Source: SH-MAG3 sp036374995 (GTDB taxonomy: Bacteria > Gemmatimonadota > Gemmatimonadetes > Longimicrobiales > RSA9). From it: a DNA stretch of 6,444 bases. Below, in pieces: positions 1-5,211 of this stretch; the stretch's first letter is position 1; each line of letters starts with the position of its first letter. The stretch lies in assembly GCA_036374995.1 (NCBI GenBank), contig DASUSS010000072.1, positions 1 through 6,444 on the forward strand. The letters run 5' to 3'. Below the pieces are notes generated by a model. The model ran no database searches. It had not been told where the DNA came from and saw only the letters and a list, made by a program, of their open reading frames with translations. The position numbers were made by a program, and so were the translations under genes.

Positions 1-12
1 GCATGGGTGCAC

Positions 13-35
13 GCGCCAGAACACACATCTGGTGC
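13..35 (-). other. imperfect hairpin downstream of the S46 peptidase gene
   Basis: Eight-base arms at 13-20 and 28-35 enclose a seven-base loop. One pair is imperfect: a G-U wobble on the plus-strand RNA, an A-C mismatch on the minus-strand RNA. It lies 25 bases past the minus-strand stop codon of the S46 gene, where a transcript end would be expected. No T-run follows on the minus strand, so a role in termination is only possible, not shown. Confidence 0.25.
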
Positions 36-52
36 CGCGTCCGCCGACGCCA

Positions 53-68
53 GGCCGCGTCAGCGGCC
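53..68. repeat. short GC inverted repeat overlapping the S46 stop codon
   Basis: Perfect six-base arms GGCCGC (53-58) and GCGGCC (63-68) flank a four-base spacer, GTCA. The minus-strand TGA stop at 60-62 sits inside the spacer. Such short GC palindromes are frequent by chance in DNA this GC-rich, and there is no T-tract. It is recorded because it could stabilise the 3' end of the message together with the hairpin at 13-35. Confidence 0.3.
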
Positions 69-2279
69 GACCAACTCCGCCACCAGCGCCTCGGCCCGAT
101 ACACGTTCCGCAGCGCCTCGAGGATCCCCGCCGAATGGACCGCGACGGTCCGGCCGCGGGCCGGATCGAAGAGGAACTCGTTCGGCAGCTGTTCAATGTT
201 GCCGTCGAACGCGATTCCCACAACTCGGGCTTCCCGATCGATGACCGGGCTGCCGCTGTTGCCGCCGGTGATGTCGTTCGTTGCGACGAAATTGAGCGGA
301 ACGTCCATGGCGACGGAGTCGCGCTGGCGTGCCCAGGCCGGCGGCAGCGTCCACGGGTCCTGGTTCTCGAACTCCGCGGCGCGCGCGTAGAGACCGTAGA
401 TCGTCGTCTTTGGTGGCGCCACGGTACCGTTGTACGGGTATCGCGAGACGATGCCGTCGCTGATGCGCAGCGTGAACGTGGCATCGGGCGGCAGCTGCGT
501 GCCGTAGACGGCGAAGAGCGCGCGGGCGAGCCGCTGTCGCTGTACGGTCTCCTCCGCCGTGACTGCACGCCACTGGGGCAGCAGCGCCGAGTAGAGCGAG
601 TCCATGAGACCGCCCGCGCGGAACAGCGGATCGGAGATCGTGTCGGCGACCGTCGCGCCGGCGGCGATGAGCGTCTGCCGCCAGACGACATCGCCGACGC
701 GGCTCGTGCGCAGCAGTCGCTGCGCCGCCTGCTCCGGTGTCTCGCCCGGCATGAAGAGGGCGCGACGCAGCGGATGCTCCGGCGGGAGCCACGCCGCGGC
801 CAGTGCGAGCTGGAGCTGCATGCTGGCGAGCGCCTGCGCCTCCGGGATGTCGCCGGGACTCGTGAGCACGCGCTGCACTTCCGCGAACCGATCCCCGGCG
901 TAGGCGGGCGGACGGTCCGCTTCGGGCAGTGCGGCAGCGGTGAGGAATCCGGCCAGCTGGGACGCGAGCGTCAGGTGCTGCGCACCGACGAGAGCCGGAT
1001 TGGACAGGTTGAGCACGGGACTGATCTCGAGCTTCCGCTCCTGAATGCGCGTCAGCTCGTCCCACACGTCGGCGTACTGCCGGGCCGCGGCGCTCTCGGC
1101 GACCCTCCGCCTGAAGTCCGCCTCCCACGCGATCTTGCGGGCAACGAGCAGCGTGTCGCGCAGCCCGCCCAGCTGGCCGCCGTACGCCTTGAGCGAGTTC
1201 TCCACGCTGAACAGATCCTCGCGCACGGCGCGCTCCTGCTCCGGCCCCTGCGCCGCGATCTGCTGAAGCATCCGGCGCTGCCCCTCGAGCAGGCTCACGA
1301 CGAAGGGATGCCGGTACGATCGCTCGTACATCAGCTGCGAGACCGTGATCAGACGCGATGTCGACCCGGGGTTCCCCGTGATCAGCACCAGCTCGTTCTC
1401 CGCGGCACCGCCCGCATCCCACTCGAAGTGGTGTGGCGTCGCGGCGGGCGTCGCGCCACTGCCCTCGTATGCGCGCACGAACGCAATGTCCAGGGCATAG
1501 CGGGGATAGGTGAAGTTGTCGGGATCGCCGCCGAAGAAGCCGGCCTGGAGCTCCGGCGCGAAGACGAGCTTCACGGGCGCGTACCTACGGTAGCGATACA
1601 GCTGATGCTGGCCGCCCTGATACAGCGGCACGACCTGGCACGTGCTGCCGCTCTGCTGCGCGCACTCCTGCTCGATGCGCTCGGCCTCCGCGGCCATCGC
1701 CTGCGCGATCTGCTCGCTCCCCGCCATGCCCGCGCCCGCCGCGGACACGCGCGCAGTCACATCGCTGATCTCGACCAGCTGGTCCAGGAACAGGTTCGGG
1801 CAGACCCGCTCATCCCCGCGCGTCGCTGCGTAGAACCCCGCTTCGACGTAATCGACGTCGGCGGTCGACACGTCCTCGATGCACTGACGCGCGCAGTGAT
1901 GGTTCGTCATCACCAATCCCTCGGGCGAGACGAACGATGCGGAGCAGCCCTGCCCGTAGCGGACCGAGGAGAGCCGCACATGCTCGAGCCAGGCCGCGTC
2001 CGGCGTGAAGCCGTACCGCTCGCGCCAGTAGTCGAGCGGCGGATTCTCGAACGTCCACATCGTGCCCAGCTCCAGACCGCTCGGCGAGAGCGAGCGCGCC
2101 GCTCGTACGGACGCCTCCGGCGGCGCGAGCGCGGACACCGTCGGCTCGGTGCGCGGCGGCGTCGCCTCGGCGGGCGGTGGGGTCACCACGGGCGCGCTGG
2201 TGGCCGGCGCGCATGACATCAGTGCGGTCGATAGTGCGATAAGCCAGCGGGCGCGCACGCGCTCGTGTCGGTGCCACAT
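60..2279 (-). CDS. S46 family dipeptidyl-peptidase (DPP7/DPP11-like), probable exported lipoprotein
   Basis: This is a full-length S46 serine peptidase of 739 residues, against about 700-720 usual for the family. S46 enzymes have a chymotrypsin-like fold with a helical domain inserted in it and release dipeptides from free N-termini of oligopeptides in the periplasm. Visible landmarks, in order: a leader with a hydrophobic stretch from about residue 12 and a lipobox-like LMSC ending at Cys23; a low-complexity Pro/Thr/Ala linker (about 24-60); the family N-terminal segment around MWTFENPP (74-81); SASFVSPEGLVMTNHHC (113-129) with probable catalytic His128; GGDPDNFTYPRYALD (250-264), whose Asp264 is the likely triad acid; and TNDITGGNSGSP (667-678) with nucleophile Ser677, followed by FDGN (691-694). 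In known S46 enzymes a Gly/Arg difference just after the serine sets S1 preference. Gly693 hints at DPP7-like hydrophobic specificity, but this needs an alignment. The start is chosen because GGAG lies 8 bases upstream and the leader begins there. The gap to the upstream PLP gene is 125 bp. Confidence 0.93.
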   Translation of the reverse strand: MWHRHERVRARWLIALSTALMSCAPATSAPVVTPPPAEATPPRTEPTVSALAPPEASVRAARSLSPSGLELGTMWTFENPPLDYWRERYGFTPDAAWLEHVRLSSVRYGQGCSASFVSPEGLVMTNHHCARQCIEDVSTADVDYVEAGFYAATRGDERVCPNLFLDQLVEISDVTARVSAAGAGMAGSEQIAQAMAAEAERIEQECAQQSGSTCQVVPLYQGGQHQLYRYRRYAPVKLVFAPELQAGFFGGDPDNFTYPRYALDIAFVRAYEGSGATPAATPHHFEWDAGGAAENELVLITGNPGSTSRLITVSQLMYERSYRHPFVVSLLEGQRRMLQQIAAQGPEQERAVREDLFSVENSLKAYGGQLGGLRDTLLVARKIAWEADFRRRVAESAAARQYADVWDELTRIQERKLEISPVLNLSNPALVGAQHLTLASQLAGFLTAAALPEADRPPAYAGDRFAEVQRVLTSPGDIPEAQALASMQLQLALAAAWLPPEHPLRRALFMPGETPEQAAQRLLRTSRVGDVVWRQTLIAAGATVADTISDPLFRAGGLMDSLYSALLPQWRAVTAEETVQRQRLARALFAVYGTQLPPDATFTLRISDGIVSRYPYNGTVAPPKTTIYGLYARAAEFENQDPWTLPPAWARQRDSVAMDVPLNFVATNDITGGNSGSPVIDREARVVGIAFDGNIEQLPNEFLFDPARGRTVAVHSAGILEALRNVYRAEALVAELVGR

Positions 2280-2287
2280 GGGGCCAT

Positions 2288-2291
2288 CTCC
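2288..2291 (-). promoter_or_regulatory. Shine-Dalgarno of the S46 peptidase gene
   Basis: GGAG on the minus strand stands 8 bases before the ATG at 2279, an optimal distance. An ATG lies nearer to it (2287-2285), but in another frame, so 2279 is the supported start. Confidence 0.65.
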
Positions 2292-2404
2292 GGCGCAGGT
2301 TGGGGCGGCAGTGTCCGTGCACCGGCATTGCGCAGCGCCGGCCGCCCGGTGAGCACGGCGGCTTCACAGCATGCAAGAAGTGTTCGGGATCGCCGTCCGG
2401 CCGG

Positions 2405-3475
2405 CTACGCGGCACCGGCGAGGTAGCGGGAGAACGGCGCGGGCAGGTCCGGCGACGCTCGACGCAGCAGCTCCGCGGGCTCGACCGCGCTCAGCGTGTG
2501 CCAGAAGAGCGGCAGGCCGGAGCCGCCCGCCTGTGCCAGCAGGCCGGCCGCCGCCTTCGCGGTATAGGTCGCATCGAGGCGCAGGCCCGCCGCGGCGAAC
2601 CGCTCCGCAGCGCGTGCGCCCGCCTCGGTCGGTCGGCCGTACCCGGCGCCGATCTGGTCGTGACGCAGCTCGACGAGCCCCGCCGCCTCGGCGGCATCCG
2701 GAAGATCGTGCGCGCCCGCGTCGCGCAGCTGCGCCAGCGTCGATCGGATCAGGGCGGCGAGCGCGCGCTCGTTCGTGAGCAGCCGCACGGTGATGCGCGT
2801 GGCAATCACGGGGATCGGGAGGCCGGCCCACGCGAGCCCGATGGCGATGCCGGCTGCCGTGCCCAGCGTGCCGGCCGCCACGTGGATGCTCGATGGCTTC
2901 TCGACCTGGCCACTCCCTATCTGCTCCACCAGCTCCAGGGCACCATTGACGTAACCGAACGTGCCGATCGGGTTCGAGCCACCCGGCGGTATCGTGCACG
3001 TCACCTCGCGGCGGTGCGCGACGCGCGCCCGCCACACGCCGTACGGCACGGTCTCCATCCGGCTCGCCCACACGAGCTCCGCACCCGCGGCGGCGTCCAG
3101 GAACAGCATCTCCCGCACGTGCGACGTGACGTGTTGCGGGAAAAGGACGAGCGATACGTCGAACCCCGCACGCCCGCCGTGATACGCAGTCGCGAACGCA
3201 TGATGCGATCCTGCCGCACCCGCCGTGATCAGGCGCGTCGCGCCCCGCGCGCGCGCGTCCGCGAGCAGGAACTCGAGCTTGCGGACCTTGTTGCCGGCAT
3301 ATCCTTCCGCACCGATGTCGTCGCGCTTCACGAGCAGACGCAGCGGGCCGCTGCCGGTTTCGATCTCGAACGGTGCTACAGGAGTGGGAAACGTACCGAG
3401 CGGGAGGCGCGGCACCGTGGACGCGAGCGACGGTGCGCGCCGGAACAGCGGCAGGTCCGGATTCGAATCGGCCAT
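2405..3475 (-). CDS. PLP-dependent enzyme, D-cysteine desulfhydrase / ACC deaminase family (divergent)
   Basis: A cytoplasmic fold-type II pyridoxal-phosphate enzyme of 356 residues, close to the 325-340 usual for D-cysteine desulfhydrase and ACC deaminase, which break down D-cysteine or 1-aminocyclopropane-carboxylate to ammonia and an oxo-acid. Motifs in order: KRDD (50-53); GNKVRKLEFL (61-70), with Lys63 as the expected Schiff-base lysine; TAGAAGSHHA (84-93), at the place of the substrate-carboxylate loop; PPGGSNPIGTFGYV (163-176); AAGTLGTAAG (200-209), the phosphate-binding loop; GAGYGRPTEAG (276-286); LDATYTAKA (300-308); and LFWHTLSA (323-330). Several catalytic-loop residues differ from characterised members: SHH stands where SNH is usual, and HTLS replaces HTGG. 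The substrate therefore cannot be assigned. I use ATG 3475 rather than the upstream GTG in the same frame (3544) because family similarity begins after 3475, a weak TAGG lies 7 bases before it, and the GTG falls inside a terminator hairpin. The next gene, S46, follows after 125 bp without a visible terminator. Confidence 0.87.
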   Translation of the reverse strand: MADSNPDLPLFRRAPSLASTVPRLPLGTFPTPVAPFEIETGSGPLRLLVKRDDIGAEGYAGNKVRKLEFLLADARARGATRLITAGAAGSHHAFATAYHGGRAGFDVSLVLFPQHVTSHVREMLFLDAAAGAELVWASRMETVPYGVWRARVAHRREVTCTIPPGGSNPIGTFGYVNGALELVEQIGSGQVEKPSSIHVAAGTLGTAAGIAIGLAWAGLPIPVIATRITVRLLTNERALAALIRSTLAQLRDAGAHDLPDAAEAAGLVELRHDQIGAGYGRPTEAGARAAERFAAAGLRLDATYTAKAAAGLLAQAGGSGLPLFWHTLSAVEPAELLRRASPDLPAPFSRYLAGAA

Positions 3476-3482
3476 GCGGCAA

Positions 3483-3486
3483 CCTA
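3483..3486 (-). promoter_or_regulatory. weak Shine-Dalgarno supporting the start of the PLP enzyme gene
   Basis: TAGG on the minus strand, with 7 bases before the ATG at 3475. The match is short, so it is only supporting evidence for choosing this ATG over the upstream in-frame GTG. Confidence 0.4.
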
Positions 3487-3520
3487 GAGGCGCCCGATGC
3501 GTTCGACCAGTGCAGAAACG

Positions 3521-3552
3521 AGCGGCCGGTCGCGTCTTCCGCACCGGCCGCT
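3521..3552 (-). terminator. hairpin terminator after the 148-residue protein gene
   Basis: Perfect ten-base inverted arms at 3521-3530 (AGCGGCCGGT) and 3543-3552 (ACCGGCCGCT) enclose a twelve-base loop. Read on the minus strand, the stem is followed by CGTTTCTGC, a short T-run. It starts 37 bases after the stop codon of the small exported protein gene and ends 45 bases before the ATG of the PLP gene, which is where a factor-independent terminator is expected. The T-run is short, so termination may be partial and allow read-through. Confidence 0.6.
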
Positions 3553-3589
3553 GCGGGTCCGCCCCGCGTGCTCCTGCCCTGCGTCGATG

Positions 3590-4036
3590 CTAGCCCACGT
3601 CCACCGCGCGCGGCAACGCAGTGATCCGCGCGCCCGTCGGCTCCACCATCTGGTCGAGCGACCGGTTCTCCTGCGCCCGCATCACCGTCACGCACCACAC
3701 GCGTGCGGCGCGGCGCACCACCTCTTCCTGCGAATCGCCCTCGAACGCGAGCTGCACCGGCTCCGGGAACGGGATCACATTCCGATCTCCCGTCAGCGCG
3801 TCCTTCTCCACCACGTGATCCAGTGTCGCCACGACCGTGTAGCGCTTCGAGCTGTGCTCCGCCCGGTCGTTCCGGACCCGCCACGGACCCTCCACGGCCA
3901 GGCCATTCGGCAGCTCGATCACCGTGAGGAGATTCAGACCCTTCAACTCCGCACGGCAGGACGCTCCCGCCTCCATCTGCACGCCGCCCGCCGGAACCAG
4001 CAGCGCCAGTATCAGCGCATTCATGAACAGGTACAT
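3590..4036 (-). CDS. small exported protein of unknown function
   Basis: I do not recognise this 148-residue protein. It starts with a short hydrophobic stretch (about residues 3-18: FMNALILALLVPAGG) that resembles a signal peptide without the usual basic N-terminus, probably cut around residues 20-26. The remaining roughly 120 residues are soluble, of mixed charge, and contain just two cysteines, Cys27 near the mature N-terminus and Cys115 in VWCVTV, which could form a disulfide in the periplasm. Alternating hydrophobic segments (KRYTVVATLDHVV at 64-76, PVQLAFEG at 93-100, ARVWCVTVMRAQ at 111-122) suggest a small beta-rich domain. The start at 4036 is preferred over the ATG at 4024 because AGGAGG lies 4 bases upstream of it. 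The gene looks monocistronic: a divergent intergenic region lies before it and a hairpin terminator after it. Its coding status rests on the leader, the ribosome site and GC-rich third positions. Confidence 0.7.
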   Translation of the reverse strand: MYLFMNALILALLVPAGGVQMEAGASCRAELKGLNLLTVIELPNGLAVEGPWRVRNDRAEHSSKRYTVVATLDHVVEKDALTGDRNVIPFPEPVQLAFEGDSQEEVVRRAARVWCVTVMRAQENRSLDQMVEPTGARITALPRAVDVG

Positions 4037-4040
4037 GCGT

Positions 4041-4046
4041 CCTCCT
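4041..4046 (-). promoter_or_regulatory. strong Shine-Dalgarno of the small exported protein gene
   Basis: The minus strand reads GAGGAGG then ACGC then ATG (4036). AGGAGG is a full anti-16S match, 4 bases from the ATG. Shifting the pairing to the first GAGG gives a more usual 7-base spacing. It is the best ribosome site in the window and favours the 4036 start over the in-frame ATG at 4024. Confidence 0.7.
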
Positions 4047-4173
4047 CGTATCTATGGATCAGGGGCGACCGGAGCCGCCCTCGGTGTTCTCGATACAGGG
4101 CAAAAACGGGTCCAAGGTTCGTGACGCCAATAGTTTAGGAGCACTCAGCCGCGACCGGCCGGGCCGCTGCGCA

Positions 4174-4216
4174 CGGCACGCACCGTCCTGACCCGTGCCG
4201 GGCCGCGCGCGGCACG
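4174..4216 (+). repeat. CGGCACG direct repeats with an inverted copy between them (competing hairpins in the trmJ leader)
   Basis: CGGCACG occurs at 4174-4180 and 4210-4216, within ten-base copies that differ at one base. Its exact complement, CGTGCCG, lies between them at 4194-4200. The middle copy can pair with either flank, giving two mutually exclusive seven-base-pair stems with loops of 13 and 9 bases. The element lies 87 bases before the trmJ-like ATG. Neither stem is followed by a T-run, so it is not a classic attenuator, and chance is possible at this GC content. Confidence 0.4.
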
Positions 4217-4261
4217 ATTCCCGCCATGATATGCACGGCTGCGCCCCGACCGGATCGACGG

Positions 4262-4275
4262 ACGCGTTGACGCGT
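4262..4275. repeat. two ACGCGT palindromes in tandem before trmJ-like
   Basis: ACGCGT occurs at 4262-4267 and 4270-4275, separated by TG. Together they form an eight-base repeat that ends 27 bases before the ATG of the trmJ-like gene. The position could suit an operator, but no regulator is known from the window. Confidence 0.25.
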
Positions 4276-4290
4276 GCGGCCCGCGGCGGC

Positions 4291-4294
4291 AAGG
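4291..4294 (+). promoter_or_regulatory. Shine-Dalgarno that sets the start of the trmJ-like gene
   Basis: AAGG lies 8 bases before the ATG at 4303. The reading frame stays open back to 4195, but the extra 36 residues have no ribosome site and no similarity to the family, whose first strand (FVVVLNRT) begins just after the 4303 start. Confidence 0.5.
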
Positions 4295-4302
4295 TTCCGC
4301 GC

Positions 4303-5112
4303 ATGACAGAGGCGAATGGATCGGGGGAGCGCTTCGTCGTCGTGCTGAACCGTACGCAGGACGTCGTCAACATCGCGACATCGCTGCGCGCGATGATGAA
4401 CATGGGGCTCGCGCGGTTGCGGCTGGTGCAGCCGGACGACTTCAACGCGTATCGCATTGCCGGGATCGCACACGGCTCCGAGCCGCTGATCGAACGGGTC
4501 GAATTCTTCGATACGCTGGATGCAGCGACGCGCGATGCGTCACTCGTCGTCGGTACGACCGCCCGCAGGCGGACGGCGACGTATCTGTGGAGTCATCCGC
4601 GTGATGCCGCGCCCGCGCTCCTGGGGCATGACGCGACTCCGCAGCGTCCGATCGCGATCGTGTTCGGGCGCGAGGACACAGGGCTGCTGAACGAGGAGCT
4701 GGATCGCTGCGACCGTCTGCTCGTCATCCCGACGAGCGAGTTGAACTCATCGCTCAACCTCGCACAGGCCGTGCTGATCATCGGGTACGAGCTGATGCTC
4801 GCGGCGGCCGCGGCACCGCGGCACCTGCCGCGGCCGCGCCGGGATACGAGTCCGGCCGCGAGCATTCAGCTTCGTGCGCTCTTCGAGCAGTGCCAGGCTG
4901 CCCTCGCCGCCATCGACTTCTTCAAGGGCAAGAACCCCGAGGCGATCATGCGCACGGTGCGCGCAGTGTTCCGTCGCGCGGAGCTCACTGCGCGCGAGGC
5001 GACGCTGCTGCGTGCCATGGCGATCGAGACGCAGAAGGCGTTCGGCGCCACGCCGGTATCGGATGTGCTCATGTCGGAAGGGATGCACGATCGGGAGCCG
5101 GCGGACGATTAG
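4303..5112 (+). CDS. trmJ: TrmJ-like tRNA (cytidine/uridine-2'-O-)-methyltransferase, SpoU/TrmH superfamily
   Basis: A 269-residue SPOUT-fold enzyme that would transfer a methyl group from S-adenosylmethionine to a ribose 2'-OH of tRNA; E. coli TrmJ acts at anticodon-loop position 32. The N-terminal knot domain spans about residues 10-170. Its motif 1 lies around VVNIATSLRAMMNMG (21-35), with Arg29 at the position of the conserved catalytic arginine. Motif 2 is IVFGREDTGLLNEEL (119-133), and motif 3 is IPTSELNSSLNLAQAV (142-157), which forms part of the knot. A linker rich in Ala, Pro and Arg (about 168-186) leads to a helical C-terminal region (about 187-247, with KNPEAIMRTVRAVFRRAEL) like the C-terminal extension of TrmJ, which helps dimerisation and tRNA binding. 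That tail and the total length favour TrmJ over TrmL or TrmH. Motif 1 has DVVNIA where most relatives have a Pro/Gly-Asn-Ile-Gly type sequence. It is probably a single-gene unit, closed by the terminator at 5148-5174; exact target nucleotide unknown. Confidence 0.88.
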   Translation: MTEANGSGERFVVVLNRTQDVVNIATSLRAMMNMGLARLRLVQPDDFNAYRIAGIAHGSEPLIERVEFFDTLDAATRDASLVVGTTARRRTATYLWSHPRDAAPALLGHDATPQRPIAIVFGREDTGLLNEELDRCDRLLVIPTSELNSSLNLAQAVLIIGYELMLAAAAAPRHLPRPRRDTSPAASIQLRALFEQCQAALAAIDFFKGKNPEAIMRTVRAVFRRAELTAREATLLRAMAIETQKAFGATPVSDVLMSEGMHDREPADD

Positions 5113-5147
5113 CGCGCACGCGTTGCGCAGGAACCGGCTCACGAGCG

Positions 5148-5174
5148 AAGGGGGCCCCTGACCAGGGCCCCCTT
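5148..5174 (+). terminator. strong, probably bidirectional hairpin terminator between convergent genes
   Basis: Perfect ten-base arms AAGGGGGCCC (5148-5157) and GGGCCCCCTT (5165-5174) enclose a seven-base loop. On the plus strand one more T and then GCATT follow, so the RNA ends its stem with UUU. Because the outer pairs are A-T, the structure also works on the minus strand, though with a poorer T-tail. It lies 35 bases after the trmJ-like stop and 37 bases past the actF-like stop, so it can serve both genes. Confidence 0.85.
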
Positions 5175-5211
5175 TGCATTCCGTGCCGGGCGCAGCTGCT
5201 GTCGCGGCAGG

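Larger units (their letters stand above)
4037..4302. promoter_or_regulatory. divergent intergenic region between the exported protein gene and trmJ-like
   Basis: This 266-bp stretch must contain the start signals for two divergent genes. Around 4096-4139 it is clearly less GC-rich than the rest (for example CAAAAACGGG and AATAGTTTAGG), which suits a promoter area. I could not find a convincing pair of -35 and -10 boxes on either strand. The half nearest trmJ holds repeated CGGCACG elements (4174-4216) and two ACGCGT palindromes (4262-4275), listed separately. Confidence 0.4.

Noticed and set aside
3..2216. A plus-strand open frame of more than 700 codons opposite the S46 peptidase gene.
   Set aside because: It is a mirror of the GC-biased codon usage of the real gene. 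Its product is extremely Arg-rich, has no recognisable motif or hydrophobic pattern, and lies wholly within a gene with an intact catalytic triad.
2300..3487. A plus-strand open frame of 395 codons opposite the PLP enzyme gene.
   Set aside because: Arg-rich, low-information translation without motifs. The minus strand encodes a complete set of PLP-enzyme motifs over the same stretch.
3476..3544. A 23-residue N-terminal extension of the PLP enzyme from a GTG at 3544.
   Set aside because: The GTG lies inside the perfect inverted repeat that looks like the terminator of the preceding gene, and family similarity begins after the ATG at 3475.
2364..3884. A minus-strand open frame of about 506 codons spanning the PLP gene and part of the small exported protein gene in another frame.
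   Set aside because: Its product is Gly/Arg/Ala-rich and motif-free, it runs through the terminator hairpin at 3521-3552, and both real genes in this stretch have better support.
4268..4296. TTGACG at 4268 with AAGGTT 17 bases later, resembling a sigma-70 promoter for trmJ.
   Set aside because: Only two of six positions of the second hexamer match TATAAT, and the transcript would start at or after the start codon.
4195..4302. A 36-residue N-terminal extension of the TrmJ-like protein starting at the ATG at 4195.
   Set aside because: No ribosome site precedes it, the extra residues have no family similarity, and its first codons lie in the hairpin-forming repeat. The ATG at 4303 has AAGG upstream at proper spacing.
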